Positions 18,901-27,253 of a stretch of 64,000 bases of DNA are shown here, one piece after another. The notes under the pieces were generated by a model, which did not search any database, was not told where the DNA came from, and saw only the letters and a program-made list of their open reading frames with translations. The stretch spans positions 186,001 through 250,000 of the forward strand of contig JAHUZV010000025.1 of NCBI GenBank assembly GCA_019264575.1. The letters are read 5' to 3'. Every line of letters begins with the position of its first letter. Position 1 is the stretch's first letter. The position numbers and the translations under genes are program-made. Source of the DNA: Vulcanococcus sp. GTDB taxonomy: Bacteria; Cyanobacteriota; Cyanobacteriia; PCC-6307; Cyanobiaceae.

Positions 18901-19571
18901 TGTTGGCCGCCGGCTCTGCCGTTTTTGATGGTTTGGCGCCACTCCCTCTCGTTCCGACAGAGTTAAACCAAGTTGGTCAATCCGACAAAAAGGATAAAGT
19001 TCTGAATCGAGATTTTACTCCGAGTACGTTGATGGTTCAAGCGGGAGATCATCAATATTCCCGTGTTCATATTGCTACTCATGCCGAGTTTCTCCCCGGT
19101 GGACCATCTGCCTCCCGTTTGTATTCAGGAACGGTGCCCATTCCTCTGACCGACTTTGTCAAGCTTCGTCGTGATCGTGAGGGTGCGCCACTGGATCTCA
19201 TTAGCTTCAGCGCCTGTCGAACCGCTCTTGGTGATGCCGATACGGAGCTTGGTTTTGTTGGTTTAGCCCTCCAATCAGGCGCGCGTAGCGCAGTTGGCAC
19301 CTTGTGGTATGTCGATGATGTGGCAACTTCGGCGTATTTTGTGCAGATGTATCGCTATCTCGATTCTGGCGTTCCTAAGGCGGAGGCTCTACAGCTGACG
19401 CGTCAGGCCTTTATTCGTGGCCTCGTGAATGTTCAAGGTGATGCGGTTGTTGGTCCCGGTGGTGACGCGTTGATCAGAGGGCTCACTCCATCACAGCAGC
19501 GTCGGTTCGAGCGCGGCTTCGCCAATCCCTATTTCTGGGCCGGTATCGAGCTCATGGGTTCAGCATGGTGA
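12981..19571 (+). CDS. giant TPS exoprotein (filamentous haemagglutinin type) with C-terminal CHAT protease domain
   Basis: 2196 residues from ATG 12981 (a TTG lies two codons upstream). A signal peptide ends at VPAQA. The TPS secretion domain (~40-330) has GDNLFHRLKAFDT and NLLFLSPGGIRLGAG, followed by a GGDGGFVETSS-type beta-helix. A Ser/Thr/Glu-rich spacer (~400-510) precedes more beta-helix. Autotransporter-type repeats follow (NGTGTLVL, TGGGTLILSG, VGSGLWELAGSNTYSG). An acidic Phe-rich segment (~1393-1595) and an Ala/Ser linker lead to a CHAT caspase-like domain (~1880-2190). The dyad is intact: VHIATHAEF (His 2034) and FSACRTALGDADTELGF (Cys 2079). It should be exported through the divergent TpsB. 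Probable secreted or surface protease/adhesin; substrate unknown. Confidence 0.92.
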   Translation: MLLIRSTLGLRRALAPAGFWGGLAALALAVPAQAEVAGQGGSRSLGTLINGERAGRCTAGVCVVGGGTRAGDNLFHRLKAFDTRGAITGVRFQNQRNQTVIVGVANPFGSWIDKTIKFENPGNLLFLSPGGIRLGAGAGFQQINQLGLSTATRLAMQGGGSFDVFRTTAFDAATLVGTPLFNAQGLHVDADARQEAGITGVPGIVADGIEVTVDQELFLDAMDGAVQVRDSQITVQPTQGLGGALTLTGQSVELTGATQLKAQGPAGGGEIRIGGGQRGENLDVRNAQQVLLDAGTQVLADATGHGAGGRVIVWSDQRTEVHGTISAQGGPEGGDGGFVETSSAQVLQVTGRVSTAAPKGNAGQWLLDPEEVAITSEADVTTTETSSISAESLQQAVDEGTAVTVESQGAITGADQVQPSPESGGTLSTVENLSASTTATTEPAAAVAPSESSVATTASDQQQQDEEEEDQLTQSAEVASASSESTTEQAPVPSVSQPAETPTTTRLFLDGVDLTLNRESSSTYAGHNLVIEACSASCAYATNGSILLDGLTGLSSLEILAPTRIELRGDLSVAQRLTFQGDVFLAGPSITLAASALEIARPIQLASTLSAAPSLQITTSQSAQMIQVGAALDPQPTAIAPLELQGSTLAHLNQAPVAQLTIGGLDNTGGIRVSGALSSPQQLQLTSRGAVQVYSSAALQASQRLGIEGSQVTIAGSLTAGDGLRGGEITVVGDHVALAETARITASGENSGGLIQLGGSWQNSNSAIRQAIKTTVASGARVDASATQRGDGGTIVVWSDIKDPAAATRAYGAFSANGGVNGGDGGRIETSGHYLDVAGIQISTSSVTGKTGLWLLDPTDILISSSPTSSLSLNIASDPDVYSATTGPTVSTLSAADLKAALLNSSVEVTTASATACPTNTTCGTITYATGALIDLGTQTSNTLTLKADKNIVFDGSYLNPGTGSLILSAPNGRVSGSGSITLGSAGVVGGQLVFEVGTTGGLTVATSAGRILNQTDASSSYFSGSFQGTGSLVKNGTGTLVLTRAYTSASPGYSGGTDIRSGSVALDADLYDSSPNSPLDRFGALSNSLGSGTIKVQPVGSSEAVLNLSGRSLGNNIVLFGGVLANGRQNNYTDYDGGYTAQIAGSLQLNAFSTTQPRIDVAYETALVGVNAQITHSQNSPGRLNKTGGGTLILSGSTTQANANDFTAGTLIADGVVRLESPYNLGLGLVEVQSGGTLDLNGEQVATQNSLSLSGFGEGGIGALTNSFYSGYSYTPASFGGQVTLVGSASINEAIDLTGSVAIPSGSTLTLGGNDGGTIFGVISGSGGLVKVGSGLWELAGSNTYSGSTQVNNGFLLVSGSGPTSAVCNGGSSNLCSASTSNSSSGGGGDFGGAFPESPFEPIGDGSSSPFPQEPLIDDQEIPDFLPFVDEFGDFEDFSTFFDDPSFDFQDEDFLASLDHLEVVFGSFEEFEDYFGSAEDFEAYTDLTDGFRGSEEELGELVGLFGEFEDFESFFESDRDINRFALLADDFGGIDEVQSFFGDLTDFGSLDQLQAEIEQYSAYAGFFDEFNNFQEFTGFVDDVELFLDVDSAGQGVVDNVDLAIGPDGSGPDAFGLGLPSSVNDAGPQASLPSPESVATLEDADSFANAYGESRIESNNVSIDVSVGSSFFAETSGVSEAPASGAEAAPASQASSEAGNAAVQSGATPSSAASSAPPVTSIPAEQAIQESSKADSSQAQKALESLLPEASSTGVNPLTPQQIRQSLQNAIQQIRQGTFGDLRSQAIPSSSAPWLIDQEFLIAALPTSGIQSDVGSPALLPPRFNRSHYNPAVLHIRFTESSTASSKDGAFLDLTLMPSQGQPEGRRVDVLRSEFANDLKQIYRQLSRQESLDVQNPQSPSRRLYSAIFSAIEPILVQQGITTLLISADRGLQAVPFAALHSGTRYFGEAFAFSLTPSLALTSLDPPLKAQGKLLAAGSAVFDGLAPLPLVPTELNQVGQSDKKDKVLNRDFTPSTLMVQAGDHQYSRVHIATHAEFLPGGPSASRLYSGTVPIPLTDFVKLRRDREGAPLDLISFSACRTALGDADTELGFVGLALQSGARSAVGTLWYVDDVATSAYFVQMYRYLDSGVPKAEALQLTRQAFIRGLVNVQGDAVVGPGGDALIRGLTPSQQRRFERGFANPYFWAGIELMGSAW

Positions 19572-20138
19572 CGCCTCATGGCCAGAGTTCTCCTTGAGCC
19601 CTTCCGTGCGGCCCCGTTGTTGTTGCGTACTGGTCGATTTCTGTTGCCTGGGTAAGTCGTTCCAGCAGGTTGCATTGCTGACAAGTGGGTGATTCAGCCT
19701 TCCCGTATCAGCAGACCTCGGAATGCTTGAGACGACCAGAGGCAGCCTGGAGGCGATTACTGGCTCTGACCTAATGCCTACTGGTTTGCTTTCGGTTGCG
19801 GGGCCGGGCTTTTTGCTTGTGCTCTCTTGGCGCTTTGCTGATGCGCCTCGATCATTTCCGCGACTCTATGGCTCTCGCTGTCGCCGCAACTCTCTAGTCG
19901 GTCGCAGCCACCTGAGTCCCACCGTTTGCGGTGTTTTCGTAGAGCAGGCTGTTTACTGTTCCTTCCCATGCATGTGAAAACTTGTTGAGGCTTTCGTTGC
20001 GGTTCGGTCGTGGTTCGTCAGTCCAGTTGAGCGACCATCTGGTATGAGCCTGAAGTGGGGTCGATCTGCGCCCACTCAGGCAGTGGCCAAATGTGCGAGT
20101 CCTAGACATCCTGGGAGGGTCTCACAGAAGCTCCTCCC
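19572..20138. other. 567-bp intergenic region without a supported gene
   Basis: Short frames on both strands (for example minus 19894-20109) have no recognisable domain, poor starts and no operon context. No tRNA or strong terminator hairpin seen. The stretch may be decayed accessory sequence at the right border of the TPS island. The promoter of the DUF3307 gene should lie at its right end. Confidence 0.4.
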
Positions 20139-20489
20139 ATGCCCATCGATTCAGCTTCCGGTTTGTTCCTAACCCTAGTGATGGGGCATTGCCTGGGGGA
20201 CTTTGCTTTCCAGAGCGACCGTATGGCGGTCGAGAAGTGTGCTGGGTGTGACAAGACGCTTCCCTGGTATTGGTGGTTAGGGGCACATGCCGGTATTCAC
20301 GGTTTTCTGGTCACGATGATCACCGGTCAGCCCTGGTTGGGGCTAGCGGAGTGGGTGATTCATTCCTTGATCGATATCAGCAAGTGCCGTCGCTATTACG
20401 GGCTTGCCATGGATCAGTTTTTGCATCTGCTGTGCAAGTTTGTTTGGGTCGTGATCCTTGCTCGTCAGCTTGGACTGCCTCTGTTCTAA
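20139..20489 (+). CDS. DUF3307 membrane protein
   Basis: 116 residues with three to four membrane segments. It shows the family pattern of conserved charged residues in membrane helices: MGHCLGDFAFQSDRMAVEK, then LGAHAGIHGFLV, then HSLIDISKCRRYYG and DQFLHLLCKFVW. DUF3307 proteins are small integral membrane proteins of unknown function. The start ATG follows GGAGGGT-type purines at about 20115. It converges with speA, with 17 bp between the stops. Confidence 0.85.
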   Translation: MPIDSASGLFLTLVMGHCLGDFAFQSDRMAVEKCAGCDKTLPWYWWLGAHAGIHGFLVTMITGQPWLGLAEWVIHSLIDISKCRRYYGLAMDQFLHLLCKFVWVVILARQLGLPLF

Positions 20490-20506
20490 TGCCGCTTCGT
20501 TGGCGT

Positions 20507-22444
20507 TCATTCCTGCAGGTAAGTGCTCTGTCGCAGGCTGTTTTCAAGATGGGTCATCAACCGGCGTGCTTCGCTGATGTGGAGACCGCCCTGTTGGATT
20601 GCTGTTTCGCTAGCCACGCGCAACCGTTCCAATAGCAGTTCTGGATCGTGTTCCATCGCTTCTAGAACATCTGCATTGGTGTTGCCGCGCACTACATGGT
20701 CCACCTGATAGCCTCCGCCTGGAGCGAGCCGGATATGCACGGCATTGGTGCTTCCGAACAGGTTGTGCAGATTGCCCATTACCTCTTGGTAGGCGCCGCC
20801 GAGGAACATGCCGATCAGATATGGCTCCTTCTCCTTCAAGTGATGCAGCTCAAGAAGCGCCTTGGCCTGTCCATCAGTACCGATAAAACGTGCCAGTTTT
20901 CCATCGGAATCGCACGTGAGATCGGCGAAATGGCCAAGTCGGGTTGGTTGTTCGTTGAGCCGGTGGATTGGCATCAGCGGAAAGAGCTGCTCAATCGCCC
21001 AGGTGTCTGGGGCTGATCGAAACACCGAGAGGTTGGCGTAATAGATCCCGGCCAGCGCCGCGCGCAGGCTGCGGAGGTCTTCCGGGATCGCCGATTGTGG
21101 TGGCAGACGATCAACAATCGCCTCCGCGCAAGCCCACGTGAGTTGTTCGGCCATCGCCCGCTCAGGCAGGCTCAGGTATCCCAGGCGAAACGCATCGAGA
21201 GCATCCTCTTTGAATTTGATGGCGTCGTTCCAGGCTTCCTGTAACCGTGCAAGGTCACTGCTGTCTTCGGATTCAGATGTAAGGATGGACGCGAGCGTGC
21301 TCCGAAGGTTACGAACCGTGAGCGGTTCTTCTTGCTGAGAGGGGGGCGCGGCGCAGGGCATGGAGGAGCTACCCAGAATGTTGAACACCAGCACAGAGAA
21401 ATGACTAGCGATTGCCCGGCCGCTTTCGCTTACGAGTGTGGGCACGACAACGTTGTGGGGTTCGCAGCATTCCTGCACAGTTGCTACCACGTCGTTGGCA
21501 TAGTTTTGCAGTGAATAGTTGGTCGAGGCCGCTGTGGCTGTGCGGCTCCCGTCGTAATCCACACCCAGGCCGCCGCCCACATCCAGAAATCCCATCGGCG
21601 CGCCGAGCTTTGTGAGTTCCACATAGATCTGTCCTGCTTCCTGCAGGGCATCTTTCAACACGCCAATATCGTTGATCTGACTGCCCACATGAAAATGAAG
21701 CAGGCGCAGATCGTTGAGAAGACCGGCTTCTCTTAAGGCCTCAACTGTATTCAGAACGTCGGGAATCGCTAAGCCGAACTTGGCTTTTTCTCCAACCGAG
21801 CTACCCCAACGACCTGTGCTGCGGGTGGAGAGCTTGGCGCGGATCCCGATTAAGGGAGCTGCTCCCAGTTCCTGGCTGGCTTGGATGATGCGCTCCACTT
21901 CGTCATGCTGTTCAATCACTACCACGGGCTGGCGTCCGAGCCGGCGGGCAAGGATGGCCGTCTCGATGTAACGCTTGTCCTTGTAGCCATTGCAGATCAG
22001 CAGGGCGTCAGGGTCATCAATTAACGACAGTGCGATCAATAATTCGGCTTTGCTGCCGGCTTCCAGCCCGAAATGCCAGCGCTGACCGCAACTCACCAGC
22101 TCTTCCACCACATGGCGCTGCTGGTTGCATTTCACAGGGAACACGCCCTGGTAGCGCCCCGCATAGCTGTAGTGAGCGATAGCCCGCTCGAACGCGCCGT
22201 GCAGTCGCTCAAGCCGGTCCTGAAGGATGTCGTCGAAGCGGATTAATAGCGGTAGGGAGAGGTTGCGTCCCTGCAGGCCTTGCACCAGATCGACCAGGTC
22301 CAGGCTTCCTCCTCGTTCCCCCTGGGGTTGCACGCTGATGTGCCCGCGTGCATTCACTGAGAAGTAGGGCTCGCCCCAGTGACTGATCCCGTAGAGCTCA
22401 GCGCTGTCCTGCACGCTCCAGTCGGCGGGTCTTGCAGGCAGCAT
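20507..22444 (-). CDS. speA: biosynthetic arginine decarboxylase
   Basis: PLP enzyme converting arginine to agmatine, the first step of polyamine synthesis in cyanobacteria; 645 residues, normal for SpeA. The PLP lysine lies in GVFPVKCNQQRHVVEEL. The alanine-racemase-like barrel continues through FGLEAGSKAELL and LHFHVGSQIND, with the substrate/PLP glycine loop LDVGGGLGVDYDGS. The C-terminal part has VSESGRAIASHFSVLV and APGGGYQVDHVVRGNTN. Starts at ATG 22444 and diverges from ndk. Confidence 0.97.
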   Translation of the reverse strand: MLPARPADWSVQDSAELYGISHWGEPYFSVNARGHISVQPQGERGGSLDLVDLVQGLQGRNLSLPLLIRFDDILQDRLERLHGAFERAIAHYSYAGRYQGVFPVKCNQQRHVVEELVSCGQRWHFGLEAGSKAELLIALSLIDDPDALLICNGYKDKRYIETAILARRLGRQPVVVIEQHDEVERIIQASQELGAAPLIGIRAKLSTRSTGRWGSSVGEKAKFGLAIPDVLNTVEALREAGLLNDLRLLHFHVGSQINDIGVLKDALQEAGQIYVELTKLGAPMGFLDVGGGLGVDYDGSRTATAASTNYSLQNYANDVVATVQECCEPHNVVVPTLVSESGRAIASHFSVLVFNILGSSSMPCAAPPSQQEEPLTVRNLRSTLASILTSESEDSSDLARLQEAWNDAIKFKEDALDAFRLGYLSLPERAMAEQLTWACAEAIVDRLPPQSAIPEDLRSLRAALAGIYYANLSVFRSAPDTWAIEQLFPLMPIHRLNEQPTRLGHFADLTCDSDGKLARFIGTDGQAKALLELHHLKEKEPYLIGMFLGGAYQEVMGNLHNLFGSTNAVHIRLAPGGGYQVDHVVRGNTNADVLEAMEHDPELLLERLRVASETAIQQGGLHISEARRLMTHLENSLRQSTYLQE

Positions 22445-22567
22445 GAAGCAGGGTCAGCGATCGATTGGCGAAATCTAGAGGCCCATCCTGGCGGCACCGT
22501 GCCGAGGTGCTTGCCAAGCGGTAGGCCGGGCACAGACGATGGACCGGATTCATCGTTTTGATTCGCC

Positions 22568-23026
22568 ATGGCTGCCGAACGCACGTTTATTGCTATCAAG
22601 CCTGATGGCGTCCAGCGCGGTCTGGTGGGCGAGATCCTTGGCCGATTTGAACGGAAAGGGTTCAAGCTGGTGGGTCTCAAGCAGCTCACTCCCAGCCGTG
22701 ACCTTGCAGAACAGCACTACGGGGTTCACCGGGAACGTCCCTTTTTTGCCGGACTCGTCGACTTCATCACCTCCGGTCCTGTGGTGGCGATGGTTTGGGA
22801 AGGTGATGGCGTGATTGCCAGTGCCCGCAAACTGATTGGCGCCACCAAGCCATTGGAGGCAGAGCCCGGCACGATCCGTGGCGATCTGGCTGTGAACATC
22901 GGTCGTAACGTGATCCATGGATCCGACGCTGCTGAGACGGCTGCTTTCGAAATCGGCCTCTGGTTCCAGCCCTCCGAGCTCAGTGATTGGAGTCCTTCCG
23001 ACCAGATCTGGCGCGTCGAGGACTGA
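22568..23026 (+). CDS. ndk: nucleoside diphosphate kinase
   Basis: Equilibrates NDP and NTP pools by a phospho-histidine ping-pong mechanism. 152 residues, the standard length. Motifs are [19 protein letters not shown] at the N-terminus, the catalytic-His motif [12 protein letters not shown], and the C-terminal [12 protein letters not shown]. Diverges from speA; an imperfect hairpin follows (23038-23066). Confidence 0.98.
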   Translation: MAAERTFIAIKPDGVQRGLVGEILGRFERKGFKLVGLKQLTPSRDLAEQHYGVHRERPFFAGLVDFITSGPVVAMVWEGDGVIASARKLIGATKPLEAEPGTIRGDLAVNIGRNVIHGSDAAETAAFEIGLWFQPSELSDWSPSDQIWRVED

Positions 23027-23037
23027 TCGACTCCCTA

Positions 23038-23066
23038 GCCCCAGCCCTCGCCATGGGGGTTGGGGC
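23038..23066 (+). terminator. hairpin after ndk, possible terminator
   Basis: GCCCCAGCCC and GGGTTGGGGC form a 10-bp stem with one mismatch. The T-run is only short and delayed (ATTTTGTTG), so termination efficiency is uncertain. Confidence 0.45.
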
Positions 23067-23142
23067 GTCGCACGATTTTGTTGTGTTGTGTGGACGGTTC
23101 CGGATCTTGACTTTAGGTTGAGGACAGTGACGCGACCGTTCG

Positions 23143-24432
23143 GTGACAGATCTTTCCCACGACCATGCGGTCAAACCCGCCCTCTCGGCGGGTCAACTCA
23201 CGCAGCTTTTTGAGATTGCGAAGGCGATTTCTCGAGAGTCGTCGCTGGAAGGTCTCATTGACCGCATTCTTCAAGATAGTCGTCCCTGGCTCCGTTGTGA
23301 TACTTGCTCACTGTTTTTGCCTGATCATGAGGCCGGCGATCTAGTCCTTCATTCTGCTCAGGGGGGTGAGTGTACGCACGGGCAGATCCGTGTCCCAATG
23401 GGGGCTGGAGTTGTTGGGGCAGCGATGGACAATCGAGAAACGATTAAGGTCGATGATGTCCGCCAAGACCCTCGTTTCTTTGCGGCAGCTGATAAGAAAA
23501 CCGGCTATGAAACCCGTGCGTTGATTGCGGTTCCGCTTCTTGATGGCGACGCCTGCCGCGGAGTGATTGAATTCATCAATCCGGAAGATCGCACATGCTT
23601 CTCTGATGCCGACGTGGCGTTGTCAGAGTATTTCGCCGGCCTCGTGGCCAGCACTCTCTATCGCATGGAGATGGCCGAAACGGCGGTTCGCAGCGCGCTG
23701 ATTCAGCGTGATCTTGATATTGCTCTTGAGGTGCAGCGCGGTTTGTTGCCGAAAGTCTTTCCGCCCTTTGAGCAGTATGGAGGGCTGGATGTGTGGGGGC
23801 TTTGTGATCCTGCTTTGGAAGTGGGTGGAGATCTCTACGACTTTTTCCCGGGTCCGGATGGCAAGCTCTTTTTCTTGATTGGTGATGTGTCCGGCAAGGG
23901 TGTGGGTGCAGGCATGTTTATGGCGCAAACGCGCACATCGATGCGAGGCGTCGCTCGTGCTGGTGGAACTCCCGCAGACATTCTTGAGGAGGTCAACGGT
24001 CTGTTGCATCCAGATAATGAAGCGCTGTTGTTTGTGACGACGATCTTTGGTTGTTATGACCCTGCTACCGGTGAGATCGAGTATGCACAGGCGGGGCACA
24101 ATCAGCCTGTTTTGTGTTCACAGGCTGCGGGTGTTGCCTATGAGCCGTATGGCGGCTCGCCGATAGGTCCGTTCCCGATGGCTAACTGCGCAACAATCCA
24201 CGCCAAGTTGAGTCCTGGTGACTGTTTGATCCTGTACACCGATGGTGTCACCGAAGCGATGAATGCAAGCAAGCAGCTCTATGGCGAAGACCGCTTACTG
24301 GCTTTTGCAAGCGCGATTGCCAAAGACAGCTCCAAGAACATCGCCACTGCTTTGCGCGAGGATGTTGCTGCATTTGTTGATGGCGCTGAGCAGTCGGATG
24401 ACATCACGATCCTCGTCCTGCGACGCGTGTAG
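23143..24432 (+). CDS. GAF-domain PP2C/SpoIIE-type serine phosphatase
   Basis: 429 residues from GTG 23143. An N-terminal GAF sensor (~residues 30-180) has CDTCSLFLPDHEAGDLVL and ETRALIAVPLLDGDACRGVIEF. A helical linker with RDLDIALEVQRGLLPK, the usual lead-in of RsbU/SpoIIE phosphatases, connects to the phosphatase domain (~210-425). Metal-binding motifs are VGGDLYDFF, IGDVSGKGVGAGMFMA and YTDGVTEAMN, and the domain ends EQSDDITILVLRR. It probably dephosphorylates an anti-sigma-antagonist-type partner, which is not adjacent. The GAF ligand is unknown. All the catalytic Asp motifs are present. Confidence 0.92.
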   Translation: MTDLSHDHAVKPALSAGQLTQLFEIAKAISRESSLEGLIDRILQDSRPWLRCDTCSLFLPDHEAGDLVLHSAQGGECTHGQIRVPMGAGVVGAAMDNRETIKVDDVRQDPRFFAAADKKTGYETRALIAVPLLDGDACRGVIEFINPEDRTCFSDADVALSEYFAGLVASTLYRMEMAETAVRSALIQRDLDIALEVQRGLLPKVFPPFEQYGGLDVWGLCDPALEVGGDLYDFFPGPDGKLFFLIGDVSGKGVGAGMFMAQTRTSMRGVARAGGTPADILEEVNGLLHPDNEALLFVTTIFGCYDPATGEIEYAQAGHNQPVLCSQAAGVAYEPYGGSPIGPFPMANCATIHAKLSPGDCLILYTDGVTEAMNASKQLYGEDRLLAFASAIAKDSSKNIATALREDVAAFVDGAEQSDDITILVLRRV

Positions 24433-24556
24433 ATCGCGTTTGGTTCGCGAGTTGCTTTCTCGTAAAGCGTTGTTGCTGTCTGAGTGAGGCTTGGTCGCAA
24501 GGCTACGCCCTCAAGGGGGGTTCATGAGTCGTGATCGGTCTGTTGTGTGAAGCGTC

Positions 24557-25678
24557 TCAGTTCGCTCCAAAGCGTCGCCAGTTGAACGCCATCAAGCGCT
24601 CCTCGTCCTGTGGATGGAGGTTCCCGACCAGGCAGGTGCTCACGAGTTCTGCCGTGATCGCCGCCAACAGAACGCCATTGCGGTGGTGTCCGGTCGCTAG
24701 GTAGAGACCGTCGAGAGGCCCGGGGCCCAGCAAGGGCGCCTCATCGGGGGTGCAGGGCCGGAATCCCCACCAGCGCTCCATCGGCGGCCATTGGCTGGCG
24801 GCGGGGAGGAGCGCTTCTAGTCCTGCCTGCAGCTGCCGCTGGCCAAAGGGGGTGAGGCCCTCGGTGAAACCGGCTTCGCGCTCGCTGGTGGCCCCCACCA
24901 CCAGCAGGCCGTCTTCCCGGGGGACCAGGTAGGTGCCGGGGCCGAAGATCACGCGCTGGAGGGCCTCGCGCGGTCCTTGCAGCGACACCATCTGCCCCTT
25001 CACAGGGAAAATCGGCAGCTCCGGCAACAGCTGCGCACTCCAGGCCCCGCTGCAGAGCACGGCGGTGGTCGCCTGAAGGAGGTGGATGTCGGCCGCTGCG
25101 TCTCGCACCCGCACGGCGTTGAGTCGACCTTCGTTGTGCAGGAGTTCGAGCACTTCCACCCCTTCCTGGAAGCGCACGCCCTGCTCCACGCAAGCCCGCT
25201 CCAGGGCGCGCATCAGCTGGCGGCGGTTATCGATCTGGCCGTCCTGGCGGAACAGCAGCCCCGCCTGCCAACCCGGGCCGATGCCGGGGAGTTCGCGTTC
25301 TAGGGCCTGCCGGTCGAGGGGCTCCCCCCAGGGGGCTGTGGGATACACGTCCCGTTCGGCGGCCGTGGCGAAGGGCACCACGATGCCGCAGGGGCGCAGA
25401 CCACAGCTCAGGCCGCTGTCGGCTTCGATCTGGGCGACCCAGGCGGGGATGCGCTCGAGGCTGCGCTGGCCGAGCTCCAGCAAGGCACCGCTTAGCCCTT
25501 CAGCGTGGGGCGCCAGCATGCCGGCCGCCACGAAGCCGGCTGCTTCGCTGCGGCGCCGGCTGAGTACCTCCACGGCCCGGCCTCGATGTGCCAGGGCGTG
25601 AGCCAGGGCCAAGCCCATCAGGCCGCCGCCCAGGATCAGCACCGGCGCATCGGTGTTGGTCGCAGGGGTGGCGGCCAT
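24557..25678 (-). CDS. thiO: glycine oxidase ThiO-like FAD-dependent oxidoreductase
   Basis: Oxidises glycine to the imine (dehydroglycine) used for the thiazole ring of thiamine. 373 residues of the D-amino-acid-oxidase fold. The N-terminal FAD Rossmann motif is VLILGGGLMGLALAHAL, followed by SEAAGFVAAGMLAPHAE. The central strand VKGQMVSLQGP and the C-terminal WWGFRPCTPDEAPLLG and ATGHHRNGVLLA are typical of ThiO. Starts at ATG 25678, divergent from gatB. A generic DadA-like oxidase is less likely given the length and the GHxRNG motif. Confidence 0.88.
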   Translation of the reverse strand: MAATPATNTDAPVLILGGGLMGLALAHALAHRGRAVEVLSRRRSEAAGFVAAGMLAPHAEGLSGALLELGQRSLERIPAWVAQIEADSGLSCGLRPCGIVVPFATAAERDVYPTAPWGEPLDRQALERELPGIGPGWQAGLLFRQDGQIDNRRQLMRALERACVEQGVRFQEGVEVLELLHNEGRLNAVRVRDAAADIHLLQATTAVLCSGAWSAQLLPELPIFPVKGQMVSLQGPREALQRVIFGPGTYLVPREDGLLVVGATSEREAGFTEGLTPFGQRQLQAGLEALLPAASQWPPMERWWGFRPCTPDEAPLLGPGPLDGLYLATGHHRNGVLLAAITAELVSTCLVGNLHPQDEERLMAFNWRRFGAN

Positions 25679-25780
25679 GGCTGGGGGGCAGCGGCGGAGG
25701 GCTCTTCAGTGTTTCAGCCCAGCCCGGCCGATGGCCACCGGCGCCCTTCCATAGGATCGGCCCACGCTTGGAGATGAACG

Positions 25781-27253
25781 ATGGCTGCTGAGGCCGCCTG
25801 GGAAGCCGTGATCGGCCTGGAGACCCACGTGCAGCTGGGCACCAACAGCAAGATCTTCACCAGCGCCTCCACGGCCTTCGGCGACGACCCCAACACCCAC
25901 ATTGATCCTGTGGTGTGTGGTCTGCCCGGCACCCTGCCGGTGCTCAATCAGAAGGTGCTCGAGTATGCGGTGAAGGCGGCAATGTCGCTCAACCTGAACA
26001 TTGCCGAGCACAGCAAGTTCGATCGCAAGCAATATTTCTATCCCGATCTGCCGAAGAACTACCAGATCTCCCAGTACGACGAGCCCATCGCTGAAGACGG
26101 CTGGATCGAGGTGGAGGTGGCTGAAAAAGGGAAAGACACCTACCTCAAACGCATTGGTATTGAACGCCTCCACATGGAGGAGGACGCCGGCAAGTTGGTG
26201 CACGCCGGTAGCGATCGCCTGGCCGGTTCCACCCACTCTTTGGTGGATTACAACCGCGCCGGTGTGGCGCTGGCGGAGATCGTGAGTAAGCCCGATCTAC
26301 GTACGGGCCGTGAAGCAGCCGAATACGCCTCTGAGATCCGCCGGATCATGCGCTACCTCGGCGTGAGCGACGGGAACATGCAGGAGGGCTCCTTGCGCTG
26401 CGACGTGAACATCTCCGTGCGCCGCGGACCTGATGCGCCATTCGGCACGAAGGTGGAGATCAAGAACATGAACTCCTTCTCTGCCATTCAGAAGGCGTGT
26501 GAATACGAGATTCAACGCCAGATCAAGGCCTACGAGAGCGGCGAGCCTGTGGTGCAGGAAACGCGCCTCTGGGATGAGGGCAAGCAGCTCACCAAGAGCA
26601 TGCGCGGCAAGGAAGGTGCCAGCGACTATCGCTACTTCCCTGATCCGGATCTGGGTCCGATTGAGGTGAGCGTGGAGCGGCGCGAGGGCTGGCGCGCTGA
26701 GCTGCCTGAGCTCCCTGCTGCCAAGCGTCACCGCTATGCCGAGGAGCTGGGGCTGTCGCAATACGACGCCCGCGTGCTCACCGATGAGCGTCCGATGGCT
26801 GAGTATTTCGAGGCGGCCGTAGCGGCCGGCGCCGATGCCAAGGGCCTGGCCAACTGGATCACCGGCGACATCGCCGCCTATGTGAACGCCAATCGCTTGT
26901 CTTACGCCACGCTGCCCTTCCGCCCCGAGCAACTGGCGGAGATGGTGCAGCTGATCGATGGCGGCAAGATCAGCGGCAAGATCGCCAAAGAAATCCTGCC
27001 CGAGCTACTGGAGAAGGGCGGCTCACCCGCGGCGATCGTGGAGGCCAAAGGCCTCGGAATGATCAGCGACCCTGCCGCGATCACGGCGATCGTTGAGGAA
27101 TTGCTGGCCGCTCACCCCGAGGAAGTGGAAGCCTTCCGCGGCGGTAAGACGAAGCTTCAGGGCTTCTTCGTGGGTCAGCTGATGAAGAAGACCGGCGGCA
27201 AGGCCGACCCGAAGTTGGCGAACCAGATCCTCAATCAGAAGCTCAAAGGCTGA
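25781..27253 (+). CDS. gatB: Asp/Glu-tRNA amidotransferase subunit B
   Basis: Part of GatCAB, which converts Glu-tRNA-Gln (and Asp-tRNA-Asn) to the amidated forms. 490 residues, usual length. The catalytic cradle shows WEAVIGLETHVQL, the zinc/ammonia-channel region KFDRKQYFYPDLPKNYQISQ, EEDAGKL and SLVDYNRAGVALAEIVS. The C-terminal YqeY-like tail ends in ANQILNQKLKG. It converges with coaE, overlapping by 11 bp. Confidence 0.97.
   Translation: MAAEAAWEAVIGLETHVQLGTNSKIFTSASTAFGDDPNTHIDPVVCGLPGTLPVLNQKVLEYAVKAAMSLNLNIAEHSKFDRKQYFYPDLPKNYQISQYDEPIAEDGWIEVEVAEKGKDTYLKRIGIERLHMEEDAGKLVHAGSDRLAGSTHSLVDYNRAGVALAEIVSKPDLRTGREAAEYASEIRRIMRYLGVSDGNMQEGSLRCDVNISVRRGPDAPFGTKVEIKNMNSFSAIQKACEYEIQRQIKAYESGEPVVQETRLWDEGKQLTKSMRGKEGASDYRYFPDPDLGPIEVSVERREGWRAELPELPAAKRHRYAEELGLSQYDARVLTDERPMAEYFEAAVAAGADAKGLANWITGDIAAYVNANRLSYATLPFRPEQLAEMVQLIDGGKISGKIAKEILPELLEKGGSPAAIVEAKGLGMISDPAAITAIVEELLAAHPEEVEAFRGGKTKLQGFFVGQLMKKTGGKADPKLANQILNQKLKG

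Noticed and set aside
19894..20109. Minus-strand 71-residue frame in the empty region
   Set aside because: No domain, no ribosome binding site and no signal peptide; it might be decayed sequence.
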